Below, one piece after another: positions 19,619-30,766 of a DNA stretch of 64,000 nucleotides. Position numbers and translations under genes: made by a program. This DNA comes from Phyto melanocephala (taxonomy: Eukaryota > Arthropoda > Insecta > Diptera > Rhinophoridae), in contig OW799234.1 in the NCBI GenBank assembly GCA_941918925.1, positions 136,323,305 through 136,387,304 on the forward strand, read 5' to 3'. Within the stretch, counting starts at the first letter, position 1; every line of letters begins with the position of its first letter. Below the pieces are notes generated by a model, which saw only the letters and a program-made list of their open reading frames with translations, had not been told where the DNA came from and did not search any database.

Positions 19619-22600
19619 GTAAGTAGGAAATGTCCAAGTTTAGATTCCGAAATATGACCGATATATATATGGCTTAACGAACTTAGACTAAAAATTTTCC
19701 TGAAATGGTTCTTAGTGATGCCCGTTTTATTCGTGGGTAAAAAAGGACATTGGTTCAATGGCTGGCGCCTTAGTGATAGATTAATTATTTCTCTGTGTGT
19801 TGTTGCAATTCAACAGATTTGCTTATCAGTTGTTTGGCGTGCGTTGAAAAAATTGTTCTTTTCATATCCCAGCAACTATATCCGGATTTGGTACATTTTG
19901 ATACAATTGTTTTCTTTTAATTTTATAGCCAAGAAAACCTGCATTTTCTTGTTGGTTGAACAAATAAAAAAAGGTCATGTTTCAGAATAGTGCATTGTAT
20001 TTTTAATTATGTTAATTTATTTTAATTTAAAATTAAAAAGGTACAAAATCCTGAAGATCTTTTGCCTAAACTAATATGTCAAAAATGTGACGAACATTTA
20101 GATCTGTCATTTCGCTTGAGAAAACAAAGTGAGGCCACTCAAAAGCGTTTAAGGCTAGAAATAGAAAGAAAGCAATACGAAAAAGCTGGAGCTAACCTTA
20201 ACGATAGTAATGAAGTGGAATTTATGACTGAAAATAATATTGACAAACAAAATCAAAATAACGGCGTTGCCTTTAATAAAACTGCAGATTACACCTTCGA
20301 AACATCTACAAACTTAGAACAACAGATAAATGAAAAAGAAATATTAATAGAGGATTGTGATGATAATGATCGATCCTATATTGAGTTTTATATGGAACAT
20401 AGTGAAGATAAGGAAAAAATACAAGAATATACTAAAGATCCAATACCTTTAAACTTCTATAGTATTGATTTGCTATCATCGTCGTCGCGATCATCAATAG
20501 ATGAGTCTTTGGTTGGTAGCAAAGTGAATTTTCTTACTTGTGGTACTTGTAGTCAAGTTTTTACAAAAAAAAAGGAATACAGTAATCATATCAAGTTACA
20601 TGGAAAAGAAAGGTACCAATGCATACAATGCTGTAAATTTTTTTCCAGTCGTTTTCGATTAAAACGTCACGAGGAAATACATAACGACATACTTTCTTAT
20701 CAGTGTTCTTATTGTAAACGAAGTTATCGTGCTTTGTACAATCTCAATCGACATGTACAATCTGCACACTTGGGGAAAAAAAGCTGGGAATGTGATATTT
20801 GTAATGTTAGTTTTGCCCGTCTTGATGTTTTGAAGCGTCATTTGGAGTTACATTCGGATGAAAAAAAGTACAAATGTTTATTGTGTGAGCAAAGGTAAGA
20901 TATTTAAAGTATGTCCAAAAATCTTTTATCAATAGCTAAAAAGTCAATCACGTAATATGTATTTATTTATATATGTATTTACATATGTATATAAAACGCC
21001 ATTGCCGCATGCATGTAAGAGCAAAACTTGTGAACAAGACTTTTACGAAAAAAGTGGGCGTGGCAGCGTACAGGTCTATAAGCATCATTCTGAATGACTA
21101 AATGGATTTCGCTGATTTCAGTTTTAGGCATAGTATCTACAATAAAAATAACGAAAATAAAATTGCTAAAAATTGACTCATTTATGTAAGAGCAGAATTT
21201 GCGAACGGCTTGACCTATTTCGCTGTTTCTTTTGTTGTAATTAAAAGAATGTGTATGTAATATTTTACATTCAAAGAAAAAAATGTTTAAGATACATAAA
21301 ATATAATGGCAGCATGTACACATATGTATGTATATAAAAATTAAAAAAAAGGGGGCGTGATATAGAAATACAAAGAACATTTATTATTTTATAAAATGGG
21401 TTAACCCATTGTGATTTATTCTTTTTATGTTTCGTTTATAATTACAAACAAAAAAAAAAAAAAAATGGAAATTAGAGCGTAACATGCTTAACACAAAGTA
21501 AATATATTTTAAGAGATAAAAAATAATAAAAGTGGGTGCTGCATCACCCATACAAAGGAAATATATTTCAGGGGCTGTTTGGGAACTATAATTGCCTCAA
21601 ATTGTATGTATGTATGTATGAAAGTGGGCGCTGCTTCACCCATACAAAGGAAATATATTTTAGGGGCTGTTTGGGAACTATAATTGCCAAAAAATTGCCA
21701 AAATATGTATTTCATCAAAATTCGGTTTATGTTCAGTAACTGCTCAGTGCGCTGCAAGTGCAGTTTTTTGTGGAAGTAGTTTTTGTGTTGATTTTACGTC
21801 AGATTTATGTGATGCCATTCTATTTTTCAGTTTTTGCTTTTGTAGTACATATGTACATGTACATATACTTTTTGGCTTGTATTGGACCCGTCTCCAAGAC
21901 AGTTTACTTTGTAAACCACGTTCGACTTTTCTTCATTTTCCCATTTTGATTTTGTTTTACTAAATAATTTATTATTTGTATTCAATGTTTTAAAGCCAAT
22001 TCAGTTTTCCCGATCGTAAACGTTCGTTTGTTGTAGCCTTTTCGAAAATTAAGGAATATCAGTTGCGTATTTATGTATATATTTTAGGATCCTTTTTAAT
22101 TTTTGTGTTTTTATTAAGAGATTTTTGATTTAACCACACTAATAAGTTGTCAATAGTTTTTTTTTTTTCAGAAAATCATTCCTTTCCAAAATATTGTTGA
22201 TTTTATTTACATGGGTAGAACGAAAGCACTGGTCACTGGCAGATAAAACTCTGCTTATAAAATTTATTGCCCTAGGATGCTTTGAATAAAAACTTCTAGA
22301 GCACATCAGTTTTTGATACCAATCAAGCTTAAGTATATTTTCCTGTCTTGTTACGACTGCGTCTATATATCGACTTCTTTGCGCAAAATTATCGTATCGT
22401 AATCTGAGTTTGTTTCATAATGTGATGAGGAATGGTTTTCCTTCTCCTTTACGTAATAAATTTGTTTTTTTGCGATCTTCTCGTAATCCTCAACTTTATA
22501 TTCCTAGGATTTTTAGACTGATTTTTGAGAGATCTTTTGTGGTGAGAATTGCACGTTGCTGGAATTGTTTGCCCCTTGAATTACGTATTTTTTCCCAATC

Positions 22601-25600
22601 TAACAATGTATTTCGCCTTAAAGTTATGAAATATTTTGCTAATTTTACTTGATTATTTATTATTTTCTTGGTTTTTTGTTATTAACTCATCTTATTACCC
22701 TACTGATTGGTGTTTTCCTTATTTTTATTTTCATATGTATGCTACGTAAGTTAATAAATTTATTTGAATTGCTACTAATTTGGACTTTTTTACCTATTTT
22801 TTTCTGCTTAATTGTTATTTCTTTTTACTGTGGCTGGGGAGCAAATTTGTACTTTTGTGATTAGTAATCTGACATTTATTTTTTTTTATTTTTTTTTTTA
22901 AATTTTTTTTTCCAATATAATTAAATTTTTATAATCATTGTTGGTATTTTATATATATTTTTGTTTTTTTTATATGAATTTATGTACAAATTAAGTCTAA
23001 TAACTTAGGTTCTTTATTACTAAGTAATACATATTTATATTTTGGCCTGGAAGGCTTTGTATTGCTGCGTTGAATAAATAAATAAATAAATAAATAAATA
23101 AAAATATGCTAATTTTTTTGAAATTGAGTTTTTGATGCAATCTTGTTCCACTTCGTTACTCCAAAAATTGATTGAATACTTTATCGTATGTTACACTCCA
23201 TTTTTTCTTGTGAGCGATTTTATCGTATCTGCCAATGAAGAATACTTTTCATATTATAGTTGTTACAATATTTACTACATATTTCTTTCTAAGTTAGAAT
23301 TAGAAGGTAAAGGGAACTGCTCGCTTTATTTTGTTTTTTTGCCTCTATTCGTTTTACCGTTAATTTTGCAGAAAAGGCTATATTAAAGTTGAAGAGAAGC
23401 ATTTAGCATGCATTATTTTTCTGATCATGTGTTTGAGGTAATCAGTTATTGTAAACCACTCCAAGTAAAACATTGTCTACAGAGAAATTAATAAATAGTG
23501 CCTTAATAATGCTATCAGTTTCCAAAACCGTAATAAAATAATATAAATCGATTTGATTTCCAAAAAATTTTGAATACTCCGTTAAGAAATAATATAACCC
23601 TTTTTACTCACACAAGTACGCCTACTATAATTTCAGCGCTAATGAAAACGGCACTAGGAATGGCTATTGTTATTTGTGGGGTGAGCGTGATGGTAAGCGA
23701 GGCTGCAATGAAATTTGCACAGACCTGTATAAGTACTTAATAATCGTAGACCAAAGGAAGACAGTTAAATACATAGCCCTATACTGTGATAGTTGCATTG
23801 GCCAAAACCGCAACAAGGCTGTATTAGCTATGCTGACACATTTTTCAAACTTCGTTGAAAGAATTAAAATAACATATTTATTTCCCGATCATACAATGAT
23901 ACCAGTTGTATCTGTGCATAGCACAATTGAATCATTTGTACGCAGTCGTACCATTTGGGCGCCAAGTGAATGGACCACAATTATTCGCAATGCGAACTAA
24001 TCCATTAGGGTACAAGTGTATTGAAATAGGCCACTCAGAGTTTGAAAACTGGAAGTCCTTTGCAAATCGGTTATTATCAAACAAAGTTAAACTAAACATA
24101 AATAAAGTTCGCATAGCTTTACAAGACAAAAAATCGTAATCAATTGAACTCATCAACGGATTTACCGACAATCCCACTAAAAAAACTATAAATAACTTTA
24201 ATTTTACCTTTAAGTTACAAACGTTGTACAATTCACCTTTGTGTATCTCTTTGCAAAAATTCAATGATTTGAAAAATCTATGTATGTATGTATGTTTACA
24301 AAAATAGCATACCGTCAAAATACCACAATGAAAACGCGAAAAATACGTGTAAAATGGAAGCGACGAAGAAGATTAACTCACTTATTATTATTATTTTTGG
24401 TTTTTTAGTTTTTTTTTTAATGAATTCATGCTTCGGTTAAATATTGATTACATTTTTGATTACTTTGTGCCATTCAAAGTAAAAAAATAATGAAAAAAAT
24501 ACATAAAACCACAAATAAATCTTTGTTTCAATATTATTTCTAACACTGACAAATGATATCGTAAGTAACATTTTCTACACACGCATCTACGAAATGTTGT
24601 GAATGAAATTATCGTATGTGCCAAAAATACATTTTTGTCGGAAAACTTGAACTTTTCCACCAGAATACTTTTAGGTGTAGTTATATTAGTTAATTATCTA
24701 AGCACATGTATATTTTCATTTTGATATTGCAAGCGAAAGCAGAGAAGAGTAGAAAAATTACTGTCCTGTAAAATTTGGTTTTTGTAACATACGATAATTT
24801 CGCGCAAAGGGGTCGATATGGTGATTTGTTATTATTTTCCAGTTCCATAGTAAACTAAAGTTCCTTGTCAAATGAATTTAATATTTGTAAAGTTTCATTA
24901 ACCTTGTCTGTTTTAACTATTGCGAAAAGGTCGTCTACATATTTTGTTAATAATGGTGGTTTTGTTTCCATTTTCTTAAGGGACTCGTTTAATAGCTCTT
25001 TCATTATGATATCAGCTATTATAGGTGAAGCAGGGGAATCCATTGGCATACCTTTCTGTTGTTCATAAAATTGTTCGCGATATCTAAATATCTACTTTTC
25101 TTCGTGCAAAATGTCAATAACTCAAAAAAAGTATTTTTATCTATATTTGTAAATTGTCGTAATTTATTAAATTTTGTCTTTATTTTTTTAAAATTGACAA
25201 CAACATGAAAATAACATTAAAGTAATTTTGTTGTGGAGGAAATCATAAAGTAATTTTTTTCTGTCTTAGACCACTTTCATAACTAAGGGCACATAAGTAT
25301 GTATCTTCTTCGGAGACATGAGTTAAAAAACTTTCTCAACAGTAAGAGAAAATGGTACGAGACGTTCTGCAATATCGCAGTGATAATCCCATCTGGACTC
25401 TGCGATTTGTAGGGAAAAACCGCCCAATAGGTTCCGACAAGAAAATAAGTGAGTTTCCCCACTACTGAGTCTATATCAGAGTGTGTACAATTACCAAATT
25501 GATATTCACCCTATAGCTGCTTTACTGTGGTGTAGGTTTATTTTCACCATTTGCAGCTTTGTTGGTTCTCTCAGTCTTTGAGAACCGAAATCTTGCTGAT

Positions 25601-26824
25601 CCAAGAGCAAACCTGACAATTCAACCTCCGTTTTCACGGTGAATCTGATATCCATACCAGCATTCTCTTTACAGGCCAGCGAAGCCACCAACTTCGATTA
25701 GTCTGTAATTAGACCTACATTCTGTTTAGCCATCACTGATAATATAGTCTCCACCGGGTGGTGCAAACCACACTGAATATTTGCCGTTAATGTATGTCTA
25801 AAGCCCGTTTTACTTTAAGTTTGGCCAATGGCCACAGATCAACACAGCTTTTAACCTAGGTTATTGCGAAAGGGTTATTGTTATCATAGTTAAGGACCTT
25901 GATCTAATAATCTCTTAGCCTTCTTCGATGTGGTTTGCTGATCATCTTCAGATCTCTCTTCCTCTCTTCCATATCTCTTTATATCCCTTTTTGAAAGGTT
26001 CACACTAGAACTGGTCGAAGAATCTGCAGCTGTTGCTACAGCTTGTCTCGTAGGCTTGAGTGTGTTAACTGGCATGTTGTTGCTCGGCTTATTCTCGAAT
26101 CGACAATGCCTACAGATTACAGTGTCCACTACACGAATCTCTAGAGAAGGATAACACTGATTGGCACGTAAGTTCTATCGAACTTTGTGACGCTCAATCT
26201 GTCTTTCCTCACCAAATGCCTCTCTCTCTCGTCGTGAACAGCTTCCCCCGTGCCGCTTTTTTCCTTTTTCTCTTTGTTCGGCTATTACTGTCCTGTGGCA
26301 ATCCTGTGAAGAGTTTCTACCGCGTCCTACCAAACTTTTTCAATCGCACGATCTTCTGCCACTGCCGGAAGACTACTTGGCCCATCAGTAACGTCTGAAA
26401 GCTTATGAATAGAGGAGTCGATTAAGCCCTGACCGTCTGTCCGTGTGTTAGTTGAAATCGACTTTTAGAAGCAACTATATGTTCCTCAGATCTCTATATG
26501 GTATCAATCTCTTGGAAATATCCAGGAATGAATCGCTATTCAAATTCATCACAATCGCCCCATAAATTTCTGAGATATGAGCAAAAAACCACGACCACCT
26601 CGTTTTTTTCACAATTACAACAACAACCTACATACATACTGGTTAAAGTAAACGTGGCATCGAATTCCAGCTGAGCCAAAAAAAAAATTTATTTTATTTT
26701 ATTTAATATATTATTTATATTTTATTATTTTTTTTTTAATTTTTTTAAAAAATTTTTTTAAAATTTTTTTTTTTAATTTTTTTTATTATTTTTTTTTTTT
26801 TTTAATATATATTTTTTTTTTTAA

Positions 26825-26857
<33 letters not shown>

Positions 26858-29493
26858 GTACGTATTTTATATGAGATGAATGGTGATACAAACAATTGTT
26901 ATTGCATGACTACACGTTGTGAAGGGTATTTAAGATTCGGCACGGCCGAATATAGCACTGTTACTTGTTATTTTTGTCTTTTTAAATTTAAAAACACCAA
27001 ATTGTTTCATATGTGATTGCTAATATTATTCCTAAATAGAAAAAAAGGTTGTTGTGATCAACCGATTTTAATATTGCCAATCTTGTCCAAGATGGTTAAA
27101 CACATAATGAAGGTTCAACGATTGCCAATCTGGACTTAAAAGTAAGAATTAATACTTCATTGTTTCTTGGTTGTATTGACAACATTATGAGCAATATATT
27201 GCGTTCAAGTGTTATTGAAATGTCATAAGGTAAATTATTATCTTTTAGTTGAAAAGTAACATAGATTTTATGGTTGTATCTCTAATATTTCAAGACTACC
27301 TATCAGCATTCCTTTCTTTATTAAGTTTTGCGCCACCACCGGCGTTTGCTCTAGACTAGAAAACGATTTCACACTGGCAGCGGGTGAATGCTGACAATCT
27401 TCATCGCATAGTCCTTTGTTATCGCCTGCATATCCTATTAAATTTAAAAATTAGGCGTGGTAGATTTTTCTTTCTGTTGGGTCATGACAGACATTAAAAA
27501 AATTAGCGAAATCGGTGCAGCCGTCCTTAATTGATGCGATTACCAATGATTTTGATTTGATTTTGTATTTTATTTTTTCTGTTTGTAAATTAAAAATGTA
27601 TGTATGTATATACGTATGTAGTATGTATGTATGCACATAAGAGCTTTATTTAACGAAAATTAGTACCAACAATCCTAATGGGGCGGGCGGCTTATGTATG
27701 CACAAATATGATTCAGTTAGTAGATTTGTATCATGCCGTTACGAATCAGCTGACAAAATTAGTCACATAAACAAAACGTGATATTAAAAATTTTTTGTTT
27801 AGGCTCGAGTTAATTTAAAAAAATTTTATTTTACAAAGACTTTTTAATTGTGATTATGAGAGAAGAATAATCTGAAAAGTATGTTTTGCCAAGACTAACC
27901 GCGTGGAATGCATTTTCGAAACCAGATACGATATCATCATCGACACACTTAATCGGCGATTATGTAATAAACTTGAGCCTGAATAAAACTTTTGAATATT
28001 AGTTTACAACACAAAAAGTTAAAAACTAAAACGTGCTACCATTTATTAGTCACTAGCTTGTGCCCGCGACTTCGTCTGCGTAGTTATTGGTGTTAAAACA
28101 TAAACAACCCGTTTAGAATGTGTGATGATGAGTTTGCCAACGACTTCGCGTTATTATCGTGATAAAAAGTAGCCTATGTGTTAATCTAGGTTGTCATCTA
28201 TATATGTGCCGAATTTCATTTAATTCCGTTCAGCCGTTTTTGCGTGATTGAGTAACAAATATCCAAACATACAAACATTCACATTTATTATATTAGTAGG
28301 ATTTATCGTAACTTTTTGTGAGGTAGAAATTTACAGAAAATAGATTTTTTCGTTGAGAACGTTTTGACTTGCTAAAACATACACTTTAGCGATATTGAAA
28401 GCAGTAAAGTAAAGTAAAGAAAAACAGTACAAGTCTAATAATTGAACCATTAAAGATTCATAAAATATTTTTTATTTTCAGTTTTAAAACCAGAGATTAT
28501 TTATACGCTCATAATAAGTCATATCATACGACAAATACGGGTGAATCAAAAACTATCAGAAGAGCCAAAACGAACGAAAGCAATAAACATCAATGCGGTT
28601 ACTGTGGAAAGTTATTCAAGTCATCGTTTACGTACAAAAATCATTTACTCATTCACACCAACGAAAAGCCACATGAATGTGAATCATGTCGAAAAAAGTT
28701 TCGAACAATAGCTGCCCTTTCAATACATCAACGCATTCATGATGACTACAGACCATATCAGTGTGATCTGTGCTTAAAAAGTTTTAGACAAACATCACAC
28801 TTGAAAGAACACAAACTTTTGCACACAAACATTGTACCACAACATATATGCTCCATATGCCAAACATCTTTTGTCAAGAAGAGCAATTTAAAAGCACACA
28901 TGCGCATACACAATCAAGAAAAGCTATTTAAATGTGCAGACTGTTCTGCTGAGTTTAGTTTTATGCATTTGCTGCAACGGCATGCAAGTAAAATTCATAA
29001 CCGAAGTGTACACAAAGTCTATACAGCAAATGATACTGATGAGTTACCTGAAGCCGATGATAGCGTCAATAACAGTGGTGCATTGGAATCTGAGGAATAT
29101 CATTATATCGATACCGTTGTCGATGATGATGACGATGATGCTGATGATGATAATAAAAATTTCTGTCATAATAATGCTGATGTAATTGATTTGGTTAATG
29201 ATGATCAAGAAATACATATATCGTCTCCAGAATTGGAAATCATAAATGACGAGCTCGTAACAGAACAAGATATCATTGATGATGAGAAATTCATTAGCAT
29301 TGATAGTGAACTAACTAACGATTACATTGCGAGACATTCGTTTGACTTAATGCAACAACAATCAAATGAAGAAGACGTGGTTGAAAATATTATTAACGAT
29401 GAAAGTCATATAGTAGAACAAAAATTTGATATTTTCGTTAGCGAAGACACTAAATTGACGAGTTGTATGTATAACATCAGCAGATTCGATTAA
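19511..29493 (+). CDS. ZAD gene 2: ZAD-C2H2 zinc-finger protein, join(19511..19618,20041..20894,28482..29493)
   Basis: Three exons encode about 657 aa. The ZAD is split between exons 1 and 2: MDLKICRIC gives C6 and C9, and LPKLICQKCDEHL gives C49 and C52. A long acidic and Asn-rich linker follows. Ten C2H2 fingers then run from about residue 203 to 490: four in exon 2, one split across the second intron, and five in exon 3. The split finger joins YKCLLCEQ to SFKTRDYLYAHNKSYH with perfect C-x2-C-x12-H-x4-H spacing, which confirms the junction. The C-terminal 165 residues are strongly acidic (DDDDDDADDDN) and could be an activation or interaction region. The protein should be a nuclear DNA-binding regulator that dimerises through the ZAD; its target is unknown. 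Intron 1 is 422 bp, and intron 2 is 7,587 bp packed with transposon debris. Splice phases are 0 and 2, and the frame is intact throughout. Confidence 0.9.
20041..20894 (+). CDS. ZAD gene 2, exon 2
   Basis: The acceptor is a weak attaaaaag at 20040. The frame VQNPEDLLPKLICQKCDEHL completes the ZAD. The exon ends within a zinc finger at the donor AG|GTAAGA (20895). Reading through it meets a stop one codon later. Confidence 0.88.
20895..22329. other. Intron 2 of ZAD gene 2, repeat-poor part
   Basis: AT-rich intron DNA with (ACAT)n tracts at 20960-20990 and 21310-21335. Passages such as aaaaaagtgggcgtggc (21045) resemble dispersed repeats near 61280 and 63905, but no element boundaries are clear. 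Confidence 0.4.
21529..21687 (+). repeat. Two direct copies of a 67-bp sequence, 92 bp apart
   Basis: The text aagtgggNgctgcNtcaccc through gggaactataattgcc occurs at 21529-21595 and 21621-21687, separated by (TATG)n. It is a local tandem duplication with a few differences. Confidence 0.7.
22330..23105 (+). mobile_element. 5'-truncated LINE remnant with (TAAA)n tail
   Basis: The frame from about 22345 (VTTASIYRLLCAKLSYRNLS) continues into FSFPSPLR-like text and then RSFVVRIARCWNCLPLELRI and FRLKVMKYF, and stops at 22650. This is the C-terminal end of a jockey/CR1-like reverse-transcriptase ORF. The 3' UTR ends in tattttggcctggaaggctt and then (TAAA) repeats at 23070-23103. The frame is open for about 100 codons, so it is younger than the LINE pieces in ZAD gene 1. 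Confidence 0.7.
23181..24797 (+). mobile_element. Candidate DNA transposon with 15-bp inverted repeats around a DUF7869-like ORF
   Basis: TTATCGTATGTTACA at 23181-23195 is repeated perfectly inverted at 24783-24797. Two more, slightly diverged copies of the motif lie inside at 23220 and 24609 in direct orientation. The only coding content is the decayed DUF7869-like frame at 23627-24139. No convincing target-site duplication was found next to the ends, so the exact boundaries remain open. Confidence 0.45.
23627..24139 (+). pseudogene. Decayed DUF7869-like protein gene (probable transposon ORF)
   Basis: The frame reads ENGTRNGYCYLWGERDGKRG, then YIALYCDSCIGQNRNKAVLA, then ITYLFPDHTMIPVVSVHSTI, and WAPSEWTTIIRNAN. 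After a frameshift near 23990 it goes on NPLGYKCIEIGHSEFENWKS to a stop at 24139. The order of blocks (GY.YxW.E..GKRG.NE, L.xD.C.GQNRN, F..HT..PVDSVHSTIE, AP.EW) is that of a large uncharacterised arthropod protein family that I know as DUF7869. It recurs in many genomes in transposon-like numbers. Here an expected Asp in PVDSVHS is Val, the start is missing and the frame is broken, so it is a pseudogene. Function is unknown. Confidence 0.6.
24850..25130 (-). pseudogene. Penelope-like element reverse-transcriptase fragment
   Basis: The minus strand reads ANNFYEQQKGMPMDSPASPI, then IADIIMKELL, and LLTKYVDDLFAIV. These are the conserved blocks of Penelope-like reverse transcriptases (MGSPLSPI..ADI.M and YVDD). 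The catalytic YVDD is kept, but only about 80 codons remain before stops on both sides. Confidence 0.75.
25500..26135 (-). pseudogene. Non-LTR retrotransposon fragment (end of ORF1 and start of ORF2)
   Basis: The minus frame 25890-26129 has a single CRHC-type start (VICRHCRFENKP) and a basic Ser-rich stretch with KKAKR. The minus frame 25506-25691 ends KLQMVKINLHHSKAAI, which is the hallmark opening of an I/R1/jockey-type apurinic endonuclease domain (VQINLHHSK). The rest of the endonuclease and the reverse transcriptase are gone or unreadable. The segment is GC-richer than its surroundings. Confidence 0.6.
26384..26967 (+). repeat. Dispersed family A copy, 5'-truncated
   Basis: It starts inside the core (gaaagcttatgaatagagga, gaccgtctgtccgtgtg), runs through cacctcgtttttttcacaat and agctgagcca, then a long T-rich microsatellite (26680-26850). 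It ends with the 3' hairpin (gattcggcacggccgaat) and TTACTTG. Confidence 0.75.
26968..27896. other. Intron DNA without a recognised element
   Basis: It includes the dispersed-repeat phrase agactagaaaacgatttcac (27355), shared with 12915, and (TATG)n near 27600. No gene is seen. Confidence 0.4.
27897..27970. repeat. Family F end
   Basis: The text accgcgtggaatgcattttc then cgatatcatcatcgacacac matches the ends of the 597-885 foldback. Confidence 0.5.
28053..28301 (-). mobile_element. Complete non-autonomous Helitron, family K (249 bp)
   Basis: On the minus strand it begins TCCTACTAATATAATAAATG and ends GTCGCGGGCACAAGCTAG. A hairpin built on GACGAAGTC lies just inside the 3' end. The flanks are A before the 5' end and T after the 3' end, exactly the A|T target rule of Helitrons. 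Fragments of the same family lie at 2893, 3101 and 30503. Confidence 0.8.
28482..29493 (+). CDS. ZAD gene 2, exon 3
   Basis: The acceptor is TTTATTTTCAG at 28471-28481. The first base completes the Ser codon of the split finger. Five further fingers (from HQCGYC to FKCADC) and the acidic tail follow, with the stop TAA at 29491. The frame upstream of 28801 is open and finger-coding, so the first in-frame start codon there is not the start of the gene. Confidence 0.92.
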
Positions 29494-29839
29494 AATAATT
29501 TAAACTATAAAATAATACGAAATTTGTGATAGTGCTCAAACATTGGACAGTTTCTCACTATACGATAATGTACAAGCTTCTGACTGATGTGAATGTGAGC
29601 TGTATAATGGGATTATAAAACTAGCTGGACCTGGTCAATATGACATAACCAAAAAAAAAAAAAAAGATGTTGCATCTCATCCAAAAATGTATTCTTTGCC
29701 ATACGAGCCATATTGCATAACACGTATTGATTTTTACGAAAATAGATGATGGCATGTCACACAACGTCCAATGTCCTAATGCTTACGAACGTTATGACAC
29801 TGTAATACTTTTTAGTGTATATACATACTTAACGAATAT

Positions 29840-29845
29840 AATAAA
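29840..29845 (+). terminator. Possible polyadenylation signal AATAAA of ZAD gene 2
   Basis: This is the first canonical AATAAA after the stop codon, 347 bp downstream. Another lies at about 29971. Confidence 0.35.
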
Positions 29846-30502
29846 ATAATAACTGATATTTGGTAACATAATACTGGTTGCAGTGAATTCCGTCAAAAAT
29901 GTTTGTAATAGGCAAATTTCGTATTAACAATAGTATCATTTAAATTTTAAAAACCTCTGTTCGATTGAAAATAAACATTAAAATTTTAGATTTTATTTGA
30001 TTTTTCAATTTAAATTTACATTTACTTGAACTTGATGTAGCAATTTTAATGTTAATCTATTATTCCGGCGTAAGTTGAATTTTATAAATTTGTATACTTT
30101 TTAAAATAATTAATATTATTTGTATTCAATTCTTAATATTTAAGTCAAAGCACAATGGTGCTTTTCTTAAAATAAATTTTAATAAATATTTCACTTCGTA
30201 TGGGTCTTTTTTACATTTCGTGTACTACAGGCTTAAGATTGCCTGATGAATGGAAAATAAAATTAACTAATTTTATTTTTTATAGCTTTAATGGGTAAGT
30301 GGTGAATACTTTTTAATTTGGAAAAAAACAAAAAAATTTTGTTTATTTTTAAAGGGGAAGAATGCCATTATTCTTAATATGAAGCATTCGCTTCTTAAAG
30401 AAAATATATTTTTTTTGGATAGGCACCCTATTTTCAGCATTTAAATGCACAAAAAAACTTACACGCTGATTTTCATTATTTGTTTAATTTTTTATTATTA
30501 TT
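29846..30502. other. Intergenic DNA, no feature recognised
   Basis: AT-rich sequence without open frames of note or paired repeats. Confidence 0.4.
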
Positions 30503-30590
30503 TGGCATTTGCCCGCGACTTAATCTTCGTAGTTATCGGTATGAATGGCTGCATATGTGTTAATCTAGGTTGCTATCTAATAGAGACATG
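30503..30590 (-). mobile_element. Helitron family K fragment
   Basis: The text tttgcccgcgacttaatcttc and gtgttaatctaggttgctat matches the 3' half of the 28053-28301 element. Confidence 0.5.
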
Positions 30591-30766
30591 GATAAATGCA
30601 ACTAAATCTCAAAATTGAGCATTCATTCTCAAAATGAATCGTGTTCGCTATGGCATATCTTTGTGATATCTATGTGCATATCTATGTTTTTTAATCGAAA
30701 TATTTTGCCTTTCCCTAAAATATTAATCATGAATAAATTTCCCAAAGATGTTTTCGCTAATTTTTT

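Noticed and set aside
22376..24810. Inverted match gcgcaaaattatcgtat (22382) / atacgataatttcgcgc (24791) as transposon ends
   Set aside because: The left word lies inside the open reverse-transcriptase frame of the LINE remnant at 22330-23105, so it is coincidence. The pair at 23181/24783 is exact and outside that ORF.
26680..26860. Long T-rich tract as a possible regulatory or origin element
   Set aside because: It is the internal microsatellite of a family A copy; the same kind of tract is at 31180-31430, 31780-31920 and 38040-38160.
29044..29268. Minus-strand ORF rich in Ile
   Set aside because: It is an antisense shadow of the acidic GAT-repeat coding tail of ZAD gene 2.
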